NCBI GenBank assembly: GCA_963920525.1
Contig: OY986436.1
Location: forward strand, 81,623,630-81,687,629
DNA from: Dichetophora obliterata
Lineage: Eukaryota; Arthropoda; Insecta; Diptera; Sciomyzidae
Length of the DNA: 64,000 nt
Direction: 5' to 3'
Of this stretch, positions 55,293 through 64,000 are shown one piece after another (positions within the stretch are counted from its first letter, which is position 1; every line of letters starts with the position of its first letter). Under the pieces are notes generated by a model that was not told the DNA's origin, searched no databases, and was given only the letters and a program-made list of their open reading frames with translations. The position numbers and the translations under genes were made by a program.

Positions 55293-56190
55293 TAAACAAA
55301 TGGAATTTGATCTCTAATACTTCTAGCTATATTATTTAAGCTTTGATCTTCGCTATTAGCATTACATGAAAGTTCATTTCCTTCTTCTGGAATTTCCGAA
55401 TGTATCTCCACGGTATGTAGTGTGCATATATTGTGAAGAGCGCAGCATACATTTAGAATTTTTACAAATTTTTATGGCGCATAATGTAACTCCCTTGCAG
55501 CAAAAACGCATTAAAAGCGTCCTTTCAAATCACCAAACACTCGTTCGATCGTTGAGCGCTATATTGAAAACTTAGCGTTGAAGCTGAGTTTTCGGAAGCA
55601 TTCCGATAAGGGGTTTAGATCCACGGCTCAAGAGGGTATCCGAAATCACCTAGAAGATGTTTCGTTAAAATATATAAGCATTTAACTGAAAATATATAAA
55701 CCTATTACCAAGAATCCAAGTCCCTCTTTCTCCATTTTCAAACCTTGTTTTCAAATATCGCCTTTCACTTGATAGACTCCAGATATGGGAATCATGTGAT
55801 GCACCTCCATATCGTAAATTCACAGCCCTTAATAACATTTTGTGGTCGCATATCTAAATTCATACGAAATTATCTTAAAAATATTGAAATTTGTTTGAAG
55901 AATAACTCACCACCATTGCATTTATGCTATGTTTTAACTTCCTGTTAAAATATTAGTGTTCATTATGTGAGGGTCTGATAAATTGAATCTGCGTCCCATC
56001 AACTACGCCAATTGTTCCTGAAATGCCTGATTTTAGAAAGAAATAATTCTTTTCATCTCTCTTTTCAGCTTCGGATATTTGAAAATTTATATGTCGCGGA
56101 CAAAGAACTCGCTCTGAACAAATATCAAATACACATTTTGACATAGTTTGTTGTGCTAACGTTTCAAGTCGATATAACCGAAGTCGCTTC
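55293..56190 (-). pseudogene. PIF/Harbinger transposase (HARBI1-like), element 5
   Basis: From the right: LETLAQQTMSKCVFDICSER, PRHINFQISEAEKRD, YFFLKSGISGTIGVVDGTQI (first D) and QFIRPSHNEH at 56180-55955. Then comes decayed text (IWRCITWFPYLES), LLGDFGYPLEPWI, TPYRNASENSAS and, by frame change, STIERVFGDLKGRF (catalytic E), ALHNICTLHT and a Ser/Asp-rich end with the stop near 55293. Many stops lie between 55950 and 55600, and the second catalytic D region (PGSxHDxR) is lost there. Closest in layout to the fragment at 59.1-60.2 kb, but a different family. Confidence 0.78.
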
Positions 56191-56464
56191 GATTCAAGCC
56201 ATTGCTTAAACAGAACTTCAAACCGTCTTCAAAATTTCAAAGCGATTCAATAAAACAGTCATTTCAAATCGGTTCTTAAATTTTCAAGTCGCTACGAAAG
56301 TACGCATAAACAAGTTCTTATTTTGCAACCGCTCTGGAAATGAGGCGCTTTGTTTTCATTTTCAAAATTTATTGAGTGCGGTACATGTACATCGAGTAAA
56401 AAATACGGGATAAAAAGTAATTATTGAGTTGAAAAAAATGGAAAAATAAATAATTAAATCGAGA
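56191..56464. other. Sub-terminal-like repeats, no gene
   Basis: TTCAAGTCG, TCAAAGCGATTC and TTTCAAATCGGTTC words recur between 56160 and 56300, as in sub-terminal regions of Harbinger elements, suggesting this is the 5' end of element 5. Confidence 0.4.
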
Positions 56465-58449
56465 AACCTTTGGCGCGATAGTGAAATAGCAGTAATGCTA
56501 TACATAATAAAAGAAAAGCACATCCTTAAGTTATTGGATAGCAAAACAAAAAGGAACAAAGTCATTTTTCAAGATGTCGAAAAAGAAATGCATGTTAAAG
56601 GTTTCAACAAAAACGATATTAAAATAAGAGCTAAATTTTAAGCAATAAAAACTAAGTATTATAAATACTTACACAATCTGTTCTTTTGAAGCTCAAGAAA
56701 TCACATGAGTTTCCTGTTACTTCAGGAGTACCTCAAGGTAGTCATCTTGGGCCCCTTCTGTTTCTACTTTTTATAAACGATATGTCATAATGCATTCTAG
56801 CATCTTAATGTTTGCTGACGAAGTCAAACTCTTCCTTTCTTTTAAAAATGATAATGACGCTGTATTTTTGCAAGCCGACATTGATCATCTTCATAACTGG
56901 TGCAAAACGAACCGTATGAACTTCAACATGAAGAAATGCAAGCATATGTCTTTCTCGCGCAAGCCACCAATTAAATGTACCTTCAAAATTTGTGGTTATC
57001 CATTGGAGTCCTTAGATATTTTTAACGATCTTGGAATTACAATGGATTCTAAACTACGCTTTAATATTCATGTAAATAAAATAATAAATAGAGCAAATAG
57101 TACTTTAGGATATATTAAACGTTGTGCAAAAGAGTTAAATGATCCATTTATAACGAAAACCTTATTCACTTCCCTAGTGCGGCCTATCTTAGAATACGCT
57201 TCAGTTGTTTGGTGCCCACGATACGGTTGTTACAGAGACGACATTGAATCAGTGCAGAAACAATCTCTTTTGTTTTTCTTAAGCATTCTTTATTGTAATA
57301 CTGATTTTCACTTACCACCTTATGAATATCGGTTACAACTCGTAAATCTTTTTTCTTTAAGAAATCGGAGAATTATGATAAATGCTTGTTGGATTATAAA
57401 ACTTTTACATGGATATGTCAACATTCCTCTTCGTCCTAGAAGATCTTTTGAGTTACTCCACATGAACTTTTGTATAACTAATTATTTGCAAAATGAACCT
57501 CGTAGAAGCGCATGCGGTGATTTTAATTTTGTATCTGATGTTATATCCTTAAATGAATCCATGGATTCAATCAAAGATAAAATTATAGATTACCTGCAGT
57601 ACCGTCGTTGATTATGAGTAAGTTCTCTTAAACATAAATTTGATTCATCTGGTGATATTTGTAAATACATAAATATAACATACTAAATGGATAAATGGAC
57701 CTAAGCCTTAAATGGATAATTTTGGTGTATGAACATCTAAATAATCTGAATGGACCTAAGCCTGGGATCTTCAATTGCCTTATATCTTCATGATCAATGT
57801 GACCACATTTGTCGACGGTACCGTGGTGTCTTGGTTTTTACCTCTTGAAACACTACGTTAGATCGATAGTTTGTCTTGATGTCTGCGTTTGTAACTGGTT
57901 TTCTTTGTTTTATGAAAATTGGTTTGGTGTAGTTGACCTAGTTTGTCGAGTAACCACCCTGTCAAGCCAGGATCCCACCGGCTTCAGGAAGACAGAACGA
58001 TATATATTATATATATATACTTATTGGAGTGGTGTTTTATTGGGTATGAAACCTTGTTTGTCACACGACTCCGCCGATGTCCGGATACAAAAATTGTTGC
58101 TAACTGGGCCTTATTTGTCTTGAAAACGCAACAATGCTATTTTGACTTAACTTTTTTTTTTTTTTTTTATACTTTAATAAAATTATATACTTTAAGCAAT
58201 TTATTAAAACTATTTAGTTTGTTAATAATACATGATTTCAATCAAAATCATACTTTATATTTTTATCTTATTATTAAATATATTAAATTATATTAAATAT
58301 CTTGTTTTATAATTTTAAATTTGCTATAAAACCTGTTAAGGTTTGGCAATCGAATAAATAAAATAAAAAGAAATAATAGTCCCAGTGGTGCGCAAAGAAA
58401 AAGGTGCGCACAGTTTGATTTAATGGATGAGATTCTTTCCAACGGTTGA
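56465..58449 (+). pseudogene. Myb/SANT-like adaptor split by a retrotransposon
   Basis: The 5' part (56465-56668) reads NLWRDSEIAVMLYIIKEKHI, DSKTKRNKVIFQDVEKEM and HVKGFNKNDIKIRAKF, one stop, then AIKTKYYKY. The 3' part (58366-58449) reads KRNNSPSGAQRKRCAQFDLM then DEILSNG. Together they make a Myb/SANT-like domain (W…RN.VF..V...M…GF….I..+FK.LK..Y, then NN.SG…..MDEIL). The break between Y-K and K-R-N-N is filled by the Jockey-type fragment at 56671-58365. A partner copy in inverse orientation follows at once. Confidence 0.72.
56671..58365 (+). pseudogene. Jockey-superfamily retrotransposon, 5'-truncated insertion
   Basis: It starts inside the RT palm: FPVTSGVPQGSHLGPLLFLL and FINDM (RT motif before the active site), a small frame break, then a 273-codon frame (56790-57611) opening LMFADEVKLF. 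This is the YADD position with the second aspartate changed to Glu. Next come MNFNMKKCKHMSFSRK, LGITMDSKLRFNIHV and LVRPILEYASVVW (thumb). The 3' UTR of about 750 bp holds GGACCTAAGCC twice and a T18 run at about 58150, and ends GCAATCGAATAAATAAAATA. It was inserted into a Myb/SANT pseudogene. 5' truncation is typical of target-primed copies. Confidence 0.85.
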
Positions 58450-58700
58450 AATATACTACTGTTGGCCCACCACTTGAACTATTATTTCTTTTTATTTAAT
58501 AATATTTACTTTTTAGTGCTTTAAATTTAGCTCTTATTGGAATATCGTTTTTGTTGAAACCTTTTACACACATTTCTTTCTCGACATTTTGAAAAATGAC
58601 TTTGTTCCTGTTTGTTTTCCTATCCAATTACTTAAAGATATGATTTTCTTTTATTATATATAGCTACATATATTCTGCTACATATTTCACTATTCCGCCT
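58440..58700 (-). pseudogene. Myb/SANT-like adaptor, inverted second copy
   Basis: The minus strand reads LYIIKENHIFK, a stop, LDRKTNRNKVIFQNVEKEM, CVKGFNKNDIPIRAKFKALK, SKYY, a stop and KRNNSSSGGPTVVYFNRW. It is the same gene as 56465-58449 in opposite orientation, so the two lie tail to tail. It shows the uninterrupted joint (KYY-x-IKRNN) that the retrotransposon splits in the + copy. Confidence 0.75.
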
Positions 58701-59100
58701 AGATTTAATAATAAAAAAAAAAAATATAATTTAATATTTAAACATTTGCAAATTTTCTATTACAACTACTGAATTTACTTTTTTATTTTACTTATTCATA
58801 AAAATATTATAATAGTTTGAAATTAAATATGCAAGTAGCTTAAATCAATTATTATAAAAAAAAAAGAAAAAATGTAATATTGTATTCAAGCATTCATGAA
58901 CTTAATGCTAAAACTAATTACTTAATTTTGTGTTTAAATTTTTATTTAAAAAACAATGAATAAAGAACATTTCATTTCAAATGTAAAAATTTTCCTTAAA
59001 ATTATTTAACTAAAAGTGAGATTGCCTTATTGGAACTTTTTTTTTAAATAAATCTTTAAATTACTTCGCACAATTTTGGTGTCGAAATTTCTCTCGGTGA
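58701..59100. other. Very AT-rich, no gene
   Basis: Homopolymer-rich A/T sequence. It may be the 3' flank of the Harbinger fragment to the right. Confidence 0.4.
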
Positions 59101-60210
59101 TTATTTGCGTTGAGAAATTATCACGTGGCTGCGGGAATTTCTATTGTTTTGAACAGCATCTGACCAACTCTCTAAATAAGTTTCTTTTTGTCCTTCAACA
59201 AAGTTATAAAGAATTGTGCAAGCTAAAACAACCTCTGGGACAAAGTCAGGATTTAAATCAATTCTTTTGCAAAGACAATTAAACGACTCCTCCGCACTTA
59301 AAGACCCAATGTAGGGTTTCATAAGCCATGGTAGAAGTGGATATGATGGATCTCCAATCAATATAAGCGGTGTTGCAAAGTTATCCACCATCGACGAGAA
59401 ACGTGGAATTATCTGGGCAGAGTTCTTAAATAGCCCAGATTCCTTTAAGACACTTGCGTCGTGAGTGCTGCCAGGGAACTTTACGCTGATGTCTCGGAAC
59501 CTATTGTATTGAATAATAATATTTTATTAAATAACTTCATAAAATATGAAAATTCCTAAATCAAAATTCCTGTAACTTTTGATTTTGCTATAAACTGACA
59601 TTAAAAAGCGTACCCTAAAAACTTGTGGTGAAAAAGAGCACGAATTATGAGTAAGAAAGAGACAGTTTTTACATCGGTCACTTTCATTGATCGCGCTATT
59701 TATATACTTTCATACTATTTTTAAGACTTTCCACAAGTTGGAATTTTTTAGTTAGGATACTTTTATTTCAAGGTCGCTATAAGTTGTTTGCCCAAAATAG
59801 TATGCTGTGTCAGAAAACATCGAAGCTGTAGGTGAACTGATAAAGTAAAATCGTCATGTCATATTTTAGTATGACAAGTATCAATAAAATATTTGTTTGT
59901 GTTGGGTAGCAACCCCATAATATGATGGTTGATAGCAAAATGACTCTTGTCGATTGGTGCAAGCAAATGTTCAACAAAATACGCATGCAATAGTGCATTG
60001 ATCTTCATGGAGAATATTTTGAAAAACAATAAGACCAATTTCGATCATAAATATTTCTTTTTTGGAATTAAACCAAAAACATAAATACCAATATTAAATA
60101 TCTTACAAGTTGTGCTATCCACAACTGCCTGCATCACAATAGAAGGCCAGCCTTTTCGTTTATAAGATCTAAGTATCCTTCACTTGCTGGCAAAATAGGA
60201 ATGAGCGTTC
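59101..60210 (-). pseudogene. PIF/Harbinger transposase (HARBI1-like), element 6, two exons
   Basis: Exon a (60210-60107) follows TTTTATTTTAG and gives GTLIPILPASEGYLDLIN, then after a one-base shift YKRKGWPSIVMQAVVDSTT, ending at GTAAGA. The 606-bp gap has GT-AG ends. Exon b (59500-59101) gives FRDISVKFPGSTHDASVLKE (second D) and PLILIGDPSYPLLPWLMKPY, then a deletion removes the E-containing block, joining SAEESFN to LCKRIDLNPD, and VVLACTILYNFVEGQ ends the gene. The junction is one base out of phase. The first catalytic D exon (IDG) is missing: the RTE copy at 60255 lies where it should be. Confidence 0.8.
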
Positions 60211-60254
60211 CTAAAATAAAATAGAAATTTTAAAGCACTGTATATTTTTTATGT

Positions 60255-61113
60255 ATATTCGAGCAGGAGAAGATTGCGATGTATAGTGACAGGAATGAGT
60301 CCCGAAAATTTTTCGAAAAAATAAGACGCCTTGCCGATAGTTTTAAAACCGGGGCCTCTTCCTGCAAGGATGAAAACGGGAATCTAGTGACAGATGTCCA
60401 GAGTACACTGACGTTATGGAGTGAACACTTCTATAAGCTTCTAAATGGCGACGCTGACAACAATCCCGCCAATAGAGATGATATCCCGGAAACCCCAATT
60501 ACAGATGACAGCGTCGAAGTTCCGCTGCCCGACTATGATGAAGTTCTGACAGCTATAGCTCGGCTTAAAAAAAACAAAGCCGCGGGAGCTGATGGCTAAC
60601 CTGCTGAGCTGTTTAAGAACGGAGGCGAAGCTCTACTTAAATGCATTCACGAGCTCTATGCAGAATATGGTCGGAAGAATGCATTTCGAACGATTGGAAT
60701 CTCAGTGTGCTTTGCCCAATCCACAAGAAAGGCGATCCCACTATCTGTGCCAATTACCGTAGAATAAGCCTTCTTAATATCGCATATAAGGTCCTGTCGA
60801 ACGTTTTATGTGAAAGATTGAAGCCCATTGTAAACGAACTGATTGGACCTTATCACTGTGGCTTTAGACCTGGAAAGTCCACCATCGACCAAATTTCACG
60901 CTACGACAAATCTTGGAGAAGACTCAAGAAAAACAAGTCGACAACCACCATCTTTTTGTCGACTACAAAGCCGCCTTCGACAGCACAATAAGGAAGCACC
61001 TGTACTCCACCATGTCTGAATGTTATTCCTGCAAAACTAATACGGAAAGGACCTCTCCCCACCATTTGTTACTAAACAAGGTTTTAGACAAGGTGATTCC
61101 TTATCGTGCGACT
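60255..61113 (+). pseudogene. RTE-type retrotransposon ORF2, interrupted by a Jockey-type element
   Basis: MYSDRNESRKFFEKIRRLAD, NGNLVTDVQSTLTLWSEHFY and EVLTAIARLKKNKAAGADG lead into the RT, with a stop replacing the Leu codon after ADG. After the frameshift shared with the 44 kb copy, WNLSVLCPIHKKGDPTICAN, LLNIAYKVLSNVLCERLKPI, YHCGFRPGKSTID, LFVDYKAAFDSTIRKHL (catalytic D) and GDSLSCDF follow. Part of the FGIPAK…SSAVK block is deleted near 61023. At 61113 the Jockey-type element begins in inverse orientation. The rest of the RTE should lie beyond the right edge. Confidence 0.88.
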
Positions 61114-64000
61114 TTTATTTATTTCCATCTACCGGGTTTATACCCTTACAGATTACCAGAACTTAACATATACTTTAGTACTTAATCCTAAACAACGAAA
61201 TTTAAATTTCTTCGATTCTAAAAAATATTTTAAAACAGTTTTGAACAAGATTTAAATATTAATTGAAATAATTTCCTCCAACTGTCTTTTGAATATATAT
61301 CTTTCTGTACAGATATCAATTTGGTTCGCAAAAGAGTTGAATTGAGATAGACACCGTTATTGGTTCATTGAGTCCGTAATTAGTTCTATGTCGAGGAGTA
61401 TAGAATAATTGATTTTCTCTCAGAGAACGAAATGGGATATGAAACGGAATTAGGGCTAATAGCTCTGGAGAGCTTATTCTTCCATCAATTATGTCTTTTA
61501 TAAACATTATATTTGACATTACTCGTCTTTGAGCCAAACTACAAACACTTAACAGATGACACCGCACCAAATAATTAGGCATATTTTCCCACGAGTACAT
61601 ACGACGTAAAGCAAACCTTGTGAAACGTTTCTGAATGTTCTCGATTCTATTAATCGAATTATTATAAAATGGCTCCCAAATTACACTGCCAAATTCCAAC
61701 ACTGATCTCACTAAGCTTACAAAAATTGCCTTTGGTGTAAATGGATCTAAAAATTCTCTCGAGTTCCTTTTCAAAAACCCAAATTGAGAGTTACCTTTAG
61801 AAACAAGATAGTCAAGGTGTATTTCAAAAGAAAAATTAGAAGAAAAGTAGACACCAAGGTCTTTAATTTGGGAGACTCTTGCAAAATTTTCATTGGAGTC
61901 ATAAACGTAGTCGAACTCAATTGGAAAATTTTTCCGAGAAAAAGTAAGAACTTTACACTTTGAAAAATTTAAGTCTAAGTGATTGCTTTTACACCAAATA
62001 AGAAGACAATTTATGTCAATTTGTAAGTTTATGCAGTCGTTATAGTTGCCGATTTTCTGGTATATTTTAAAATCTTCTGCGTATAGTAAGCTGTTACTAT
62101 TCTTAAGTTTTTGCGGTAAGTCATTAATAAATAAAATAAAAAGTAACGGACCCAAATGACTCCCCTGTGGCACGCCCGATTTGACTACAATAGGGCTAGA
62201 TAAACACTCACCAATCTTAACGAACATAAATCTGTCCGATAGATAGGATCGAATCCATTTTAAGAGCTGAGAGTGAAATCCTAACTTCTCAAGTTTCAAT
62301 AGTAGTATTTCGTTTTGAACGCTATCGAAAGCTTTAGAAAAGTCTGTGTATAATACATCAGTAGCAAGCCGCTTTCGATGCTACTCAGACAAAAATTTGA
62401 AAAAACAGCGAGATTTGTGTTCGTAGATCTACCGGAAAAAAAACCATGTTGCTTAGTTGAGATCATGTTACGCACTTCACCAAATAACAATTTGTTCATA
62501 ATTTTGTCAAAAATTTTGGGTATAACCGACAGTTTTACTATAGACCTATAGCTTTCGATTAAATGTTTTTGTCCTGATTTGAAAATTGGTGTAACATATG
62601 CTGTCTTCCATTCTTTAAGAAACTGCCCATCCAAAAGGGACTTATTAAAAATTTTACTCAAAGCTGTGTGTAGAGTTTCAGCACACTTTTTTAGAAATAT
62701 GGGGGGAAGAAGGTCAAAACCAGCACCTTTTTTGCAGTCCAGAGCGATAAGGGATTGCAACACATCTCCTTGAAATTGCTAAAATGTGTATATCAGCCAA
62801 CTGTTGAAGACTGGAAAAATCATCTAGATGTGCTTGTAAATTTGTACGTTTGAACACACTTCCAAAATAGTTAGCGAATAATTCGCTAATATCCGATGGG
62901 TTATCTGCAGTGGTTTCATTTAATTCCATAGAATTAGGAAGGCCAGATGTTTTTCTTTTTGAATTAAAGAAAATCCAGAAAGATTTTGGATTTGATTTGA
63001 TATCTGATTCCATAGAAGATATATAATTCTTGTACAAAAATGTCGAAAGAAATTCAAATTAGCGTCTGCGAAGGTTAAAAATGAATTGATCATTTAGAAG
63101 ACCAGTTTTTTTAAATTTTGAATGTGCCTTATTTCTAAGGGTTTTTAGGTGAATAAGTCTTCTATTATACCAAGGATGCTTAAAGCAAGCTTTTTGTGCC
63201 TTAGTAGGTACATATAAAAACAGGCCTTCTTCAATTACCTTTTTGAAAGAAAAGTACATGTTGTGTAAGTCCTTGAACTCGAATAACAAGTTCCAATTTA
63301 TCGAACCAAAAAATTTATTCAGAGCTTCATAGTTTGCTTTCCCGAAGTCGTATGAGAGAATTCGTTCAGTTTGCTGGTTGTTATTGAAAATATAAAAATT
63401 GAATTTAAGAACAAGTGCCTTATGATGAAAGGAGTCATTTACTAAAGGCATATCACCTTTATTAAGCTCGTATTTAAAATCATTGTTAATAAAAATAAGA
63501 TCTAAAATACGATTAATGTCGTTGAAAATATTATTTATTTGAATAAGGCTCAAAGAGTATAACGTATCACATAATGTGGATTCTATAACACCTTTCACTT
63601 TAAATGGAATAAAAATCTTTTCTTCGGTGCAGAATTTCCAAGCAATATTTCCAAGGTTAAAGTCACCGAGAACACAAGGCGTTTGATTTTCATTTAAAGA
63701 ATTTAGTACAAAATCAATATTGAATAAATGATCAGTATATATATTCAAGCTACTTGCAGGAGGAATGTAACTTAATATTAAAACTATTTCATTCTTACAA
63801 TTCGTTAAAAAATCATTGAAAACTACTACAATACACATTTGTTCAATATTTGCATCGTTGCGTGGAAGCTTGATCTCTTTGCTAGCCAGAGACGAAGTTA
63901 TGGCAATAAGAAGACCGCCACCTCTTGATACACCATGTTGCAGCACTCTATCTCTACGGTATATAGTGTAATGAGAGTCAAAGAGTTCGCTAGATGTGAA
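61114..64000 (-). pseudogene. Jockey-superfamily retrotransposon ORF2, running off the right edge
   Basis: From the right edge: endonuclease (IYRRDRVLQHG, SRGGGLLIAI, LSYIPPAS, VLGDFNLGNIAW, RILDLIFINN), linker to 63059 (HPWYNRRLIHLKTLRNKAHS), then MESDIKSNPKSFWIFFNSKR and ELFANYFGSVF. RT: LDCKKGAGFDLLPPIFLKKC, EWKTAYVTPIFKSG, KQHGFFSGRSTNTNL and, after a shift near 62365, DVLYTDFSKAFDSV (first D), KSGVPQGSHLGPLLFILFIN and LLYAEDFKIY (YADD with the second D changed to Glu). The thumb ends at 61316. A 3' UTR of about 200 bp ends GGTAGATGGAAATAAATAAA at 61114. Only three or four frame breaks. ORF1 and the start of ORF2 lie outside the window. Confidence 0.9.

Noticed and set aside
59504..60106. 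The 606-bp gap in Harbinger element 6 as a MITE insertion
   Set aside because: It has GT and AG at its ends and no inverted termini, so an intron is the simpler reading, though the joint is one base out of phase.
1..64000. CRISPR array, operon-style gene cluster or bacterial defence system
   Set aside because: No regularly spaced identical repeats with spacers, and all recognised genes are eukaryotic mobile-element genes with introns.

Overview
The window is eukaryotic, AT-rich and almost wholly made of decayed transposable elements. I found no convincing host gene. The mix of element types (Tc1/mariner with TA target sites, PIF/Harbinger with Myb/SANT adaptors, Jockey- and RTE-type retrotransposons, a P-element-like gene, tRNA-derived SINEs) and the short GT-AG introns of about 50-60 bp point to an insect, most likely a higher fly. 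The species cannot be settled from this sequence alone.

Layout. 0-5.9 kb: a broken mariner N-terminus at the left edge, a 3'-truncated Jockey-superfamily copy, an EnSpm/CACTA-like transposase pseudogene, a MITE, a tRNA-derived SINE and an internally deleted mariner. 6.2-9.0 kb: a large foldback element whose right arm is split by an 871-bp element rich in TTCGTAACGAATTC palindromes. 9-12.8 kb: low-information sequence with two inverted or palindromic repeats. 12.9-16.3 kb: two Tc1/mariner elements 14 bp apart, the second split by a 932-bp MITE. 16.5 kb: an RTE 3' end. 17.8-24.6 kb: two PIF/Harbinger elements in tandem, each with a transposase on + facing a Myb/SANT-like gene on -. 25-31 kb: a Helitron-like tract, a minisatellite, a Tc1 element carrying a Harbinger element inside it, and an isolated Myb/SANT pseudogene. 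32.3-36.4 kb: the best preserved element, with inverted repeats of about 0.5 kb around a transposase of about 720 residues broken only by one slip in an A11 run. 37-44 kb: hAT and SINE fragments and Harbinger MITEs with TAA duplications. 44.4-46.1 kb: an RTE copy. 46.5 kb: a 424-bp near-perfect hairpin. 47.2-48.8 kb: a Tc1 element. 49.8-51.8 kb: a five-exon P-element-like pseudogene. 52-60 kb: more Harbinger transposase and Myb pieces, one interrupted by a Jockey-like fragment. 60.3-64 kb: an RTE copy interrupted by a Jockey-like element that runs off the right edge.

Functionally, most genes are the enzymes (DDE transposases, reverse transcriptases, endonucleases) and DNA-binding adaptors that mobile elements use to copy themselves. 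Nearly all are broken by stops, frameshifts or deletions. Many insertions are nested, and in several cases the host reading frame resumes exactly across the insertion, which fixes the target-site duplication and the order of events.
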